A DNA stretch of 5,923 bases, taken from the NCBI GenBank assembly GCA_902803625.1, contig CADCQV010000338.1, positions 1 to 5,923 on the forward strand. Direction: 5' to 3'. The DNA is from an uncultured Lachnospiraceae bacterium. Its GTDB lineage: Bacteria; Bacillota; Clostridia; Lachnospirales; Lachnospiraceae. The notes below the pieces were generated by a model, which worked only from the letters and a program-made list of their open reading frames with translations, had not been told where the DNA came from and made no database searches. Both the position numbers and the translations under genes were made by a program. This document shows positions 1 to 5,216 of the stretch, one piece after another (the stretch's first letter is position 1; each line of letters begins with the position of its first letter).

Positions 1-519
1 AACCTTCTTTTTAGCAAAGGGTAAGAGGGTAAATATGGATCCTTCTCCGACGGCCTTTTTTACACTCTCCATTTTTTCTTTCTCAATGATCAAAGGGATT
101 ATCCGCATTCCCGCCACATGCTGCCCCTTCTTTACCGGATAATTATTGTGGACCGTTGCTATCATCATCTGTCCGAAGGAATTCACCCTGTAGAGCTTTT
201 CGGCATCGATCTTTAAGAGTCCGTCACACTCCGCGATAAGCTCGATCTTTCCCTCCTTTATATCCTCTGTCCGTGTAAGGTGATCATTTTTACAGAGATC
301 ATAAAGGACAAGGGCTGCATCGTTTTCATGCATCATGTTCTCATTCACTTCCCAGATATAAATATGGTCCTTTCCCACGGACAGAAGAACGGGGATGTCC
401 TCCTCCTTTATTATGTGGCCTTTTCTGAAAACGGGACCCTTGCTTTCGCCCTTTACTATCTTCGTGATATCGTGGCAGAGCATCTGCCCCACGGCTTCTT
501 CGGTTTTAAGTAGTTTCAT
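1..519 (-). CDS. Molybdopterin-binding protein (MoeA/CinA-like), N-terminal part, cut by the left edge
   Basis: The reading frame is open from an ATG at 517-519 to the window edge, giving 173 residues with no stop. It begins MKLLKTEEAVGQMLCHDITK and continues with GPVFRKGHIIKEEDIPVLLSVGKD, a pattern I recognise from clostridial proteins annotated as molybdopterin-binding. These are about 340 residues long, with an N-terminal MoeA-like region and a C-terminal MoCF/MogA-type domain (the latter would lie outside this window). A second block near residues 105-150 (KEGKIELIAECDGLLKID, then VNSFGQMMIAT) also fits that family. An AAAGGA-type ribosome binding site lies about 9 bases before the start. 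The gene follows modC on the same strand but is separated by a 168-bp repeat block that may end modC transcription. The molecular role of the family is not firmly established; cofactor synthesis or delivery to molybdenum hydroxylases is inferred. Full-length MoeA is the alternative, but the N-terminus lacks typical MoeA features. Confidence 0.8.
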   Translation of the reverse strand, partial: MKLLKTEEAVGQMLCHDITKIVKGESKGPVFRKGHIIKEEDIPVLLSVGKDHIYIWEVNENMMHENDAALVLYDLCKNDHLTRTEDIKEGKIELIAECDGLLKIDAEKLYRVNSFGQMMIATVHNNYPVKKGQHVAGMRIIPLIIEKEKMESVKKAVGEGSIFTLLPFAKKKV

Positions 520-538
520 GGTTTTTTCCTTTCTCTTG

Positions 539-567
539 TAAGATTCTTCGCTTCGCTCAGAATGACA
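539..567. repeat. Dispersed intergenic repeat, copy 1
   Basis: A 29-base sequence with the core ATTCTTCGCTTCGCTCAGAA, identical over 29 bases to the copy at 4947-4975. The ends ATTCT and AGAAT are complementary, so it is an imperfect palindrome. In one frame of the opposite strand it encodes the ILSEAKNL string, often seen in spurious ORFs of many bacteria. Its function is unknown. Confidence 0.85.
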
Positions 568-578
568 GACAGCACCTA

Positions 579-604
579 TAAGATTCTTCGCTTCGCTCAG
601 AATG
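579..604. repeat. Dispersed intergenic repeat, copy 2
   Basis: A 26-base exact copy of the repeat at 539, in the same orientation and offset by 40 bases. It diverges from the other two copies after AATG (GG instead of AC). It abuts the AT-rich palindrome at 606-628. Confidence 0.85.
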
Positions 605-605
605 G

Positions 606-628
606 AAAAATGTTCAGTGAACATTTTT
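606..628 (-). terminator. AT-rich perfect palindrome, candidate terminator downstream of modC
   Basis: AAAAATGTTCA and TGAACATTTTT form 11-base complementary arms around a single central base. Read in the modC direction the hairpin ends in a run of five T, and the same holds on the plus strand, so it could terminate transcription in either direction. The stem is AT-rich and therefore weaker than a classical intrinsic terminator. It may instead be part of a mobile palindromic element with the neighbouring hairpin. Confidence 0.45.
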
Positions 629-629
629 C

Positions 630-664
630 GGGCACGATTTGACGCGCTTAGCGCGTCAGTGCCC
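630..664. repeat. Composite GC-rich hairpin
   Basis: A 9-bp inner stem (TGACGCGCT with AGCGCGTCA around one base, 640-658) is extended by a 6-bp outer stem (GGGCAC at 630-635 with GTGCCC at 659-664). A four-base GATT bulge lies on one side only. Fifteen paired positions make it the strongest secondary structure in the window. It lies between the modC stop codon and the AT-rich palindrome, so it would also protect or end the modABC transcript. Confidence 0.7.
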
Positions 665-684
665 CGCAACTGCGTCAGTGCCCC
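653..684. repeat. 13-base direct repeat next to the modC stop
   Basis: GCGTCAGTGCCCC occurs at 653-665 and again at 672-684, offset by 19 bases. The first copy forms the right arm of the composite hairpin; the second can compete for the same GGGCAC partner at 630-635. This looks like a partial duplication of the hairpin element. Confidence 0.7.
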
Positions 685-687
685 ATC

Positions 688-1731
688 TCACTCCTTCAGA
701 TACAGAATGTCCTCCTCACGGATCTTAAGGAATGAGGGATTCCCCTTTTTCTCTATAAGCGGCCAGAGGGAACGCTCCGCAAACCAGCTTATGGTCTTTT
801 TCCCCTTTATGTAATATTTTCTCTCAAAGAGCAGCTCGTGACTGGATAAGAGGTCAAAACGAAGACAATTCTCCTCTTTTTCTCCCCACAGCGGCTCGAA
901 CTGGTGAGCCCGGTATCCGATACACACCGTTTCCTCGGGTACAGGTTTTTTTACCCTGAGTGTCACACCCCAGTCAAGGGCTTCAAGGGTGTGGCTGTCT
1001 GTTATCCTGATATCCGAAATATTCTTGCAGCCCGTAAGTATGGCAGCTGTCCTGGTGCCAGGTGCTTCAAAGATATGCTTTGTTTCCCCATGGTTTTCTA
1101 TATGCCCCCTGTCCATTATGATGAGGCTCTCACTGAAGCGGTAGATCTCATCCCTGGAGTGTGACACCATTATCACCGTCCCGGGATAGTCGTCAAGCAT
1201 CGAAAAAAGCTCCTCCTGCATATGATCCCTCAAATGTGAATCAAGTGCGGAAAAAGGCTCATCTAGAAGAATGGCCTCCGGCTCGTAAACCAATATCCTC
1301 GCAAGCGCCACTCTCTGCTGCTGTCCGCCGGAAAGCTCGGAAGGAAGCCTTTTCTCCAGACCCTTAAGCTTAAATTTATCAATGATATTTAATACCCGCT
1401 CCCTGTTTTCCTCCCTGTTCTTCCCCTTAAGTCCCGCTCCGATATTGTCCACCACGTTCATGGTTGGAAAAAGAGCGTAATTCTGAAAGAGATAACCCGT
1501 ATTCCTCTTCTGCGGCTTTATATCCGTCCTCATTTCCGAGTCGAAGAGAACTCTGTCATTTAATACTATCCTGCCCTCATCCGGTCTTTCTATCCCGGCT
1601 ATCATTTTAAGAGTCATGGACTTTCCCGCCCCGGAGCTTCCCAGTATCCCTATCCTCCTTGAGCTGTCGGAAAGCTCTGCATCAAGGCAGAAGCCCTGAA
1701 GCTTTTTCTTCAAGCGTAATTCTATCCCCAT
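688..1731 (-). CDS. modC: Molybdate ABC transporter ATP-binding protein ModC
   Basis: This is the cytoplasmic ATPase that powers molybdate import through ModB. In the 347 residues all nucleotide-binding motifs are intact: Walker A GSSGAGKS at 31-38, Q-loop glutamine 83 in YLFQNYALFP, signature LSGGQ at 133-137, Walker B AILLDEP at 153-159, D-loop SALD at 161-164 and switch histidine 191 in MVSHSRDE. About 115 residues follow the ATPase core (TGCKNIS near 233, then a beta-rich stretch), the position of the MOP/TOBE regulatory domain in ModC, but the sequence is divergent. The ATG at 1731 overlaps the end of modB by 10 bases, which suggests translational coupling; the ribosome binding site is weak (AGAAG). 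modC is the last gene of modABC and is followed by palindromes. ATPases for tungstate or sulfate are alternatives, but the adjacent ModA and ModB support molybdate. Confidence 0.92.
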   Translation of the reverse strand: MGIELRLKKKLQGFCLDAELSDSSRRIGILGSSGAGKSMTLKMIAGIERPDEGRIVLNDRVLFDSEMRTDIKPQKRNTGYLFQNYALFPTMNVVDNIGAGLKGKNREENRERVLNIIDKFKLKGLEKRLPSELSGGQQQRVALARILVYEPEAILLDEPFSALDSHLRDHMQEELFSMLDDYPGTVIMVSHSRDEIYRFSESLIIMDRGHIENHGETKHIFEAPGTRTAAILTGCKNISDIRITDSHTLEALDWGVTLRVKKPVPEETVCIGYRAHQFEPLWGEKEENCLRFDLLSSHELLFERKYYIKGKKTISWFAERSLWPLIEKKGNPSFLKIREEDILYLKE

Positions 1732-2429
1732 CTTTTCACGTTCTTCTGTGTCTTTCCGGCTGCCAGGTTCATAAGAACTATTGCCGCAAAGGCAATGATT
1801 ATAACGATAAGTACCCAGATCCCTCCCGTCACATAGTCCTGATCCTGCATAACAAGCGCAATCCTTTGGGAAATGGTGGCTGTCTTTCCAGGAATATTTC
1901 CCGCGAGCATCGAGGTTGCTCCGTATTCCCCCAGGGCTCTTGCGAAGGTCAGTATGGTGCCGCTGATAAGTCCGGGGCCGGCTGTGGGGATCACGACCTT
2001 AAAAAAGATCTTATTTTCCGACATCCCAAGGGTCCTTCCCGCATAGATCAGGTTTATGTCTATAAGCTCAAAGGCCGCCCTTGCATTCCTGTACATAAGA
2101 GGAAAAGCAATGACGGTCGCCGCAATAACACAGCCTAAAAAGCTCTGCACCACCTTTATCCCGTATGTGTCCCAGAGAAAGATTCCGAGAGGGCGCCTTT
2201 GGGAGAATAAAAAGAGCAGAAAGAATCCGGCTACCGTCGGAGGCAGCACAAGCGGCATGGTCAGAAACCCGTCCACCACGGCTTTAAGAGGTGATCTCAT
2301 ATTCATCACCGCCCTCGCTGCAAAGATCCCAAGAAAAAAACAGAGGATTGTCGCAACAATCCCCGTTTTCAAGGATATCCATAAGGGACTCCAGTCAAGT
2401 GAACTCATTATCCCAACGAAGCTGTCCAT
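1722..2429 (-). CDS. modB: Molybdate ABC transporter permease ModB
   Basis: An integral membrane subunit of 235 residues that forms the translocation pathway as a dimer. Hydrophobic segments lie near residues 18-41, 52-76, 93-112, 150-165 and 202-224. Family hallmarks are TMPLVLPPTVAGF at 57-69, the cytoplasmic EAA-type coupling loop at about 117-157 (RAAFELIDINLIYAGRTLG, then IPTAGPGLI) and ALGEYGAT at 165-172. The length matches other ModB proteins. The start at 2429 has an AAAGGA ribosome binding site about 9 bases upstream that overlaps the modA stop codon; only 13 bases separate the genes. The TAG stop lies inside the modC start region. A CysT/WtpB-type tungstate or sulfate permease is possible from sequence alone, but the operon argues for molybdate (tungstate may also be carried). 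Confidence 0.92.
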   Translation of the reverse strand: MDSFVGIMSSLDWSPLWISLKTGIVATILCFFLGIFAARAVMNMRSPLKAVVDGFLTMPLVLPPTVAGFFLLFLFSQRRPLGIFLWDTYGIKVVQSFLGCVIAATVIAFPLMYRNARAAFELIDINLIYAGRTLGMSENKIFFKVVIPTAGPGLISGTILTFARALGEYGATSMLAGNIPGKTATISQRIALVMQDQDYVTGGIWVLIVIIIAFAAIVLMNLAAGKTQKNVKRWG

Positions 2430-2442
2430 TCATCAGATTCCT

Positions 2443-3495
2443 TTATACATCAGTGTCAAAGTAGCAGCTTTCAAAGATCGCCTTTGCCTCGTCGGAGGTT
2501 ACGAATTTCACAAAATCAAGAGCTGCTGCCTTTTCTGTTTCATCGGCCTCATCATTTTTTACCTGGGCTATGGGATAGATCACATTCCCCGTAAGGTCAT
2601 AGGGGATCTTTTCAAGGATCTTCACCTTATCCTCAAAGCCGTAGGTATCGGAAAAATAGGTGGTACCCACCTCCGACGATCCCTCGGTTACTGCCGCAAG
2701 TACCTTTGAAACATTGGACTGTTCGGATATCTCCACTCCGCCAAGCTGATCTGAGATCTCCTTTGTGGTGATCTTCGAAACATCCTCTACTTCCTTAAGC
2801 ATCCCTGCATTTACCATTGCCTGACGGGTATATCTTCCAACCGGAACGGAGCCGTCCGCCAGAGCTATGGATGAAGCCTTTCCTATATCCTTAAGACCCG
2901 TGACGGCCGTGCCACTATCCTGCAAGGTGATGACACAGACCTGGTTATTTACCACATCTTTTCTGGTGCCATCGACAAGAAGCTTATCCTCATTTTCAAG
3001 AGTATCCATCTGTTTCTTTGCGGCAGAGAAGAATACGTCACAGGCATATCCCTCCTCTATCTGGGTTAAAAGAGTTCCGGAGGAATCCGCATTGAAGCTT
3101 ATCTTCACCTCAGGATGCTTTTCATTGTACGCCGCCGCCACCTTTTCCATTACGTTACTTAAGGATGCAGCGATGAATACCTGTATCTCGGTTTCTTCTG
3201 CCTTGGCTTCTGCAGTTTCTTCCGACACATTCCCGCTCTCTTCCGCCTTATCTTCCGCGGTCTCTGACGGAGCCACATCCCCTGCGGGCTCTTTAAGCGC
3301 TTCCGCTTCCTGAACAGCCGGAGCTTCTGCTTCCTTAGCTGCCGGAGCTTCTGCCGTAGGTTCTGCAGGAGATTCTGCCTCGGGCTCCGCCGGAGTCTCT
3401 GCCCCGGCATTATTTAAGGATCCGCAGCCCGGAAGGCTTAGGATAAGAGCTGCGGTAATTACTGAAGCAATTATTTTTCTTATGTTCTTTTTCAT
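2443..3495 (-). CDS. modA: Molybdate-binding lipoprotein ModA with long Ala/Glu/Pro linker
   Basis: This is the extracellular substrate-binding protein that captures molybdate and delivers it to ModBC. It has 350 residues. Residues 1-24 form a lipoprotein signal peptide: MKKNIRK, a hydrophobic core, and lipobox LPGC with the lipidated cysteine at 24. Residues 26-102 are a low-complexity acidic linker of Ala, Glu and Pro. The ModA domain runs from about 103 to 350. It opens with VFIAASLSN (oxyanion-binding serines expected at 111 and 113), then SSGTL at 138-142 and CDVFFSAAKKQMD; VGTTYFSD lies later, where the family carries a ligand-binding tyrosine. ModA proteins with a lipobox are usually about 250-280 residues, so the excess is the linker. 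A strong AAAGGGGG ribosome binding site precedes the ATG at 3495. A promoter with an overlapping operator-like palindrome lies just upstream, and this is the first gene of modABC. Confidence 0.93.
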   Translation of the reverse strand: MKKNIRKIIASVITAALILSLPGCGSLNNAGAETPAEPEAESPAEPTAEAPAAKEAEAPAVQEAEALKEPAGDVAPSETAEDKAEESGNVSEETAEAKAEETEIQVFIAASLSNVMEKVAAAYNEKHPEVKISFNADSSGTLLTQIEEGYACDVFFSAAKKQMDTLENEDKLLVDGTRKDVVNNQVCVITLQDSGTAVTGLKDIGKASSIALADGSVPVGRYTRQAMVNAGMLKEVEDVSKITTKEISDQLGGVEISEQSNVSKVLAAVTEGSSEVGTTYFSDTYGFEDKVKILEKIPYDLTGNVIYPIAQVKNDEADETEKAAALDFVKFVTSDEAKAIFESCYFDTDV

Positions 3496-3514
3496 AATAG
3501 TCCCCCTTTCCGAC

Positions 3515-3538
3515 CGTTATATTCTACCGCGAATAACG
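3515..3538 (-). promoter_or_regulatory. Putative ModE-type molybdate operator
   Basis: Perfect 6-base arms CGTTAT (3515-3520) and ATAACG (3533-3538) flank a 12-base spacer. On the plus strand the site opens CGTTATATT and closes ATAACG, with the same 24-base length and the same outer bases as the E. coli modA operator as I remember it. The element covers the -10 box of the modA promoter, so binding there would block RNA polymerase. In known systems ModE bound to molybdate represses modABC. No modE gene is visible in this window. Confidence 0.6.
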
Positions 3539-3550
3539 CTCGGCTGTAAA
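3521..3550 (-). promoter_or_regulatory. Sigma-A-type promoter of modABC
   Basis: On the minus strand, TTTACA (3545-3550) is followed after 18 bases by TAGAAT (3521-3526). Each matches its consensus hexamer at five of six positions. Transcription would start near 3514, giving a leader of about 18 bases that holds little more than the ribosome binding site. A short inverted repeat (GTAAA/TTTAC, 3546-3560) sits over the -35 box. Confidence 0.6.
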
Positions 3551-3579
3551 GAGGGTTTACCAAAAATTCCTGTTAGTTT

Positions 3580-4878
3580 TTACTTTATCCTTTTTCCCGC
3601 CACGATCTTTCCGCTTATATACCTGTCATCTCCGAGGTAGATAAAGCGCTCAGCTCGTTCCATGACACTCAGATCCTCCCTTGTGGTGGGAATTCTCATA
3701 TCGTCAAGGATCAGTGCATCAAAGGAATAGCCCTTATCAAAGCTCCCGGCCTTACCGAAGAAAGCTCCTCCTCCCTTTGTCGCCATGTAGAAGGCTTCCG
3801 GGAAGCTGAGTGCACCCGTTTCCCTGTCATAAAGCCGGTTCCTCAGCTTCGAGACCCGGATCGCCGACCTTACGGCGTTGATCATTGAGGCCGTGTGCCC
3901 TCCCGCCACATCCGTGGCAAGACCCACATTCATGCCCTTTTCAAGGTACTTTTTTACCGGAGCGGCACCGGATGAAAGATTTGTATTCGAATCCGGACTG
4001 TGTGCAATGAACACGTTATTTTCCTTTAAGATCTCCTGCTCTTCTTCCTCTGACCATACACAGTGGGCCATGATGCTGGGTATGCTTTTTTTTAGTATCC
4101 CGGCCTTCACGTAACTGTCAGCATAGCAGGATGTATCCGGCTCCAGCTCGCTTACCCACTTTATCTCAGAGAGATTCTCGGACAAGTGGGACTGCACCGG
4201 AGCTGCATATCTCTCCGCAAGCTCCGAAAGCCCTGTCATAAGCTCTCTTGAGCAGCTTGGTGTGAACCTCGGAGTGATGATCGGCCTTGTGCGGGAAAAG
4301 CCCTTCTTCGCTGATTCATTAAGCCACTTTTCCGTTTCCGAAAGGGATTTCCCGGTATCCTCCACATAATAATCGGGGACGTTCCTGTCCATATTTACCT
4401 TTCCGACAAAGGTCACGAGTCCGCTTTCCTCAAGCATTTCCATAAGCCTTAAGGTAGCTCCCCTATGGGATGTGGCAAAGACCGAGGCACGGACCGTAGC
4501 TCCGTTAATTAGTTCCTCCGTAAACAGCCGGTAGGCTTTTTCCGCATAGCTTAAGTCACTGTATTTTGCCTCCTCGGGGAAGGTATATTTTTCAAGCCAG
4601 GGCAGCAGCTCTATATCCATGCCGTTACCCCTGAACTGGAACTGGGGAGCGTGGATATGAAGATCCGTAAACCCCGGGATTATAAGCTGTCCTCCGGTCT
4701 CTATAAGAGGGAGCTCCTTATACTCCTCCGGCAGCTTTGTAAATACCCCTTCCGAGATACCGTCCTTACAGACAGCGTAGGCATCGTCAAAGCAGTTCAG
4801 TTCATCCTTATTTTTACTGTAGACAACAGCTCCTTGAAGCACGAAGCTCAATCTGTCCCGCTCAGTCATATCGCACAT
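3580..4878 (-). CDS. guaD: Guanine deaminase
   Basis: A cytosolic zinc amidohydrolase that converts guanine to xanthine and ammonia. The 432 residues, counted from ATG 4878, match the roughly 440 typical of the family. Metal ligands are all present: HIH at 74-76 in PGFTDLHIHAPQF, H231 with catalytic E234 in QSHLSEN, H272 in MAHCVW, and D323 in ATDVAGG. Other family blocks are LPWLEKYTFPEEAKY, VGKVNMDRN and PIITPRFTPSC. HSPDSN stands where many relatives have HCPxSN. The frame stays open to 4983, but those 35 residues (with ILSEAKNL) come from a dispersed repeat, so I reject that start. An AAAGGA site lies 3 bases before ATG 4878 and 12 bases before ATG 4869; either could be used. The gene ends 84 bases before modA on the same strand with no clear terminator, so read-through into modABC is possible. 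It is divergent from adenine deaminase. The related amidohydrolase SsnA is a less likely assignment. Confidence 0.9.
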   Translation of the reverse strand: MCDMTERDRLSFVLQGAVVYSKNKDELNCFDDAYAVCKDGISEGVFTKLPEEYKELPLIETGGQLIIPGFTDLHIHAPQFQFRGNGMDIELLPWLEKYTFPEEAKYSDLSYAEKAYRLFTEELINGATVRASVFATSHRGATLRLMEMLEESGLVTFVGKVNMDRNVPDYYVEDTGKSLSETEKWLNESAKKGFSRTRPIITPRFTPSCSRELMTGLSELAERYAAPVQSHLSENLSEIKWVSELEPDTSCYADSYVKAGILKKSIPSIMAHCVWSEEEEQEILKENNVFIAHSPDSNTNLSSGAAPVKKYLEKGMNVGLATDVAGGHTASMINAVRSAIRVSKLRNRLYDRETGALSFPEAFYMATKGGGAFFGKAGSFDKGYSFDALILDDMRIPTTREDLSVMERAERFIYLGDDRYISGKIVAGKRIK

Positions 4879-4881
4879 ATT

Positions 4882-4887
4882 TCCTTT
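4882..4887 (-). promoter_or_regulatory. Ribosome binding site that decides the guaD start
   Basis: On the minus strand AAAGGA lies 3 bases before ATG 4878, slightly close, and 12 bases before the in-frame ATG at 4869, slightly far. No comparable site precedes the upstream ATG at 4983. The real start is therefore 4878 or 4869. Confidence 0.6.
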
Positions 4888-4920
4888 CAAATTTAAGAAC
4901 AGTCGTAACTTTTCAAAACA

Positions 4921-4944
4921 GTCACTTGCGGAACCGCAAGAGAC
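4921..4944. repeat. GC-rich palindrome in the guaD leader
   Basis: CTTGCGG (4925-4931) and CCGCAAG (4934-4940) are perfectly complementary around AA. After one A/A mismatch the pairing continues with GTC (4921-4923) and GAC (4942-4944). The palindrome directly adjoins the dispersed repeat at 4947, so the two may form one composite element. Confidence 0.65.
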
Positions 4945-4946
4945 GA

Positions 4947-4975
4947 TAAGATTCTTCGCTTCGCTCAGAATGACA
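4947..4975. repeat. Dispersed intergenic repeat, copy 3
   Basis: Identical over 29 bases to the copy at 539-567 and in the same orientation, more than 4 kb away. It lies in the 5' leader region of guaD and supplies the apparent upstream coding extension of that gene. Confidence 0.85.
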
Positions 4976-5047
4976 CCGTTCAAATAACAATGAGTTCTCA
5001 GAAAAATCTTCTTATATCAAACAAAAAGTTATTAAACTTCCCGAAAT

Positions 5048-5077
5048 CGTATAGACAGAGGAAGCAATAATTGTTAA
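5048..5077 (-). promoter_or_regulatory. Weak promoter candidate for guaD
   Basis: On the minus strand TTAACA (5072-5077) is followed after 18 bases by TATACG (5048-5053), matching consensus at five and four positions. It would give a leader of about 160 bases that includes the repeat and the palindrome. Other AT-rich combinations nearby are also possible, so this is tentative. Confidence 0.25.
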
Positions 5078-5090
5078 AATTTTATATTAT

Positions 5091-5096
5091 TATACT
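5091..5096 (+). promoter_or_regulatory. Possible -10 box for adeC
   Basis: TATACT matches the -10 consensus at five of six positions and lies in very AT-rich DNA, but no good -35 hexamer stands at the standard distance. A start near 5103 would give a leader of about 115 bases containing both hairpins described at 5119-5212. Confidence 0.3.
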
Positions 5097-5118
5097 ACTT
5101 TCCGCCAGTCTTTTCGGA

Positions 5119-5212
5119 AAAACATCGTCTCTGTTCTGAACAGCTGCAGACATCGTTTTAATTCATGGCTGTCGAACCCGCTTCTCTCGTGGAACGACAG
5201 CTTTGGGAGAGA
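5119..5212 (+). promoter_or_regulatory. Candidate structured leader (possible translational switch) of adeC
   Basis: Two adjacent hairpins can be drawn. The first (5119-5159) has stems AAAAC/GTTTT, GTCT/AGAC and CTGTT/AACAG, with a symmetrical ATC/ATC internal loop, a CTGC bulge and a CTG loop. The second (5168-5201) has GCTGTCG/CGACAGC, an AA/AA internal loop and a short CCCG stem. Its loop region TCTCTC (5183-5188) is complementary to GAGAGA (5207-5212) in the Shine-Dalgarno region, which would make an H-type pseudoknot hiding the ribosome binding site. ACAGC at 5140-5144 can also pair with GCTGT at 5168-5172, giving a competing fold. No known riboswitch class was recognised, and the structure was drawn by eye, not computed. 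Confidence 0.4.
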
Positions 5213-5216
5213 TAAA

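Larger units (their letters stand above)
520..687. other. Intergenic block of dispersed repeats and palindromes
   Basis: This stretch between modC and the molybdopterin-binding gene has no credible gene. Almost all of it is repetitive or palindromic: two copies of a TTCGCTTCGC-containing repeat, an 11-bp-arm AT-rich palindrome, a composite GC-rich hairpin, and a 13-base direct repeat just after the modC stop codon. I see no convincing promoter for the downstream gene in it. Confidence 0.7.
4879..5216. other. Divergent intergenic region between guaD and adeC
   Basis: These 338 bases hold no credible gene. On the guaD side lie the guaD ribosome binding site, a GC-rich palindrome and one copy of the dispersed repeat. 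The middle (about 4985-5098) is very AT-rich and probably contains the divergent promoters. On the adeC side lies a run of inverted repeats ending at the adeC Shine-Dalgarno sequence. I looked for the conserved purine-riboswitch core (a TCTACC-type segment with TATA-flanked stem) on both strands and did not find it. Confidence 0.7.

Noticed and set aside
280..513. Plus-strand ORF of 77 codons
   Set aside because: It is antisense to the molybdopterin-binding gene, has no recognisable product, and its composition fits a shadow frame.
539..684. CRISPR array
   Set aside because: Repeats are only two, closely spaced, with a short 11-base gap, and lie beside palindromes; no spacer series exists.
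602..814. Plus-strand ORF spanning repeats and the end of modC
   Set aside because: It starts inside repeat DNA and runs antisense to modC; no family resemblance.
1659..2138. Plus-strand ORF of 159 codons, and the one at 2056-2709
   Set aside because: Both lie antisense to modB/modC or modA/modB, which are certain; translations resemble no protein family.
2867..3410. Frames overlapping the modA linker, including an Arg/Lys-rich minus-strand ORF at 3159-3410
   Set aside because: The basic composition is the out-of-frame reading of the repetitive Ala/Glu/Pro codons; ModA itself is clear.
4879..4983. Start of guanine deaminase at the ATG at 4983
   Set aside because: The extra 35 residues derive from a dispersed repeat and palindrome, and no ribosome binding site precedes that ATG; a good site precedes 4878.
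5099..5120. TTTCCG/CGGAAA hairpin as a terminator
   Set aside because: It is a 6-bp stem with a 10-base loop and no following T-run on the plus strand, and no gene ends there on either strand.
4984..5216. Purine (adenine/guanine) riboswitch upstream of the deaminases
   Set aside because: The conserved core segments of that class were not found on either strand, although another structured element is possible.
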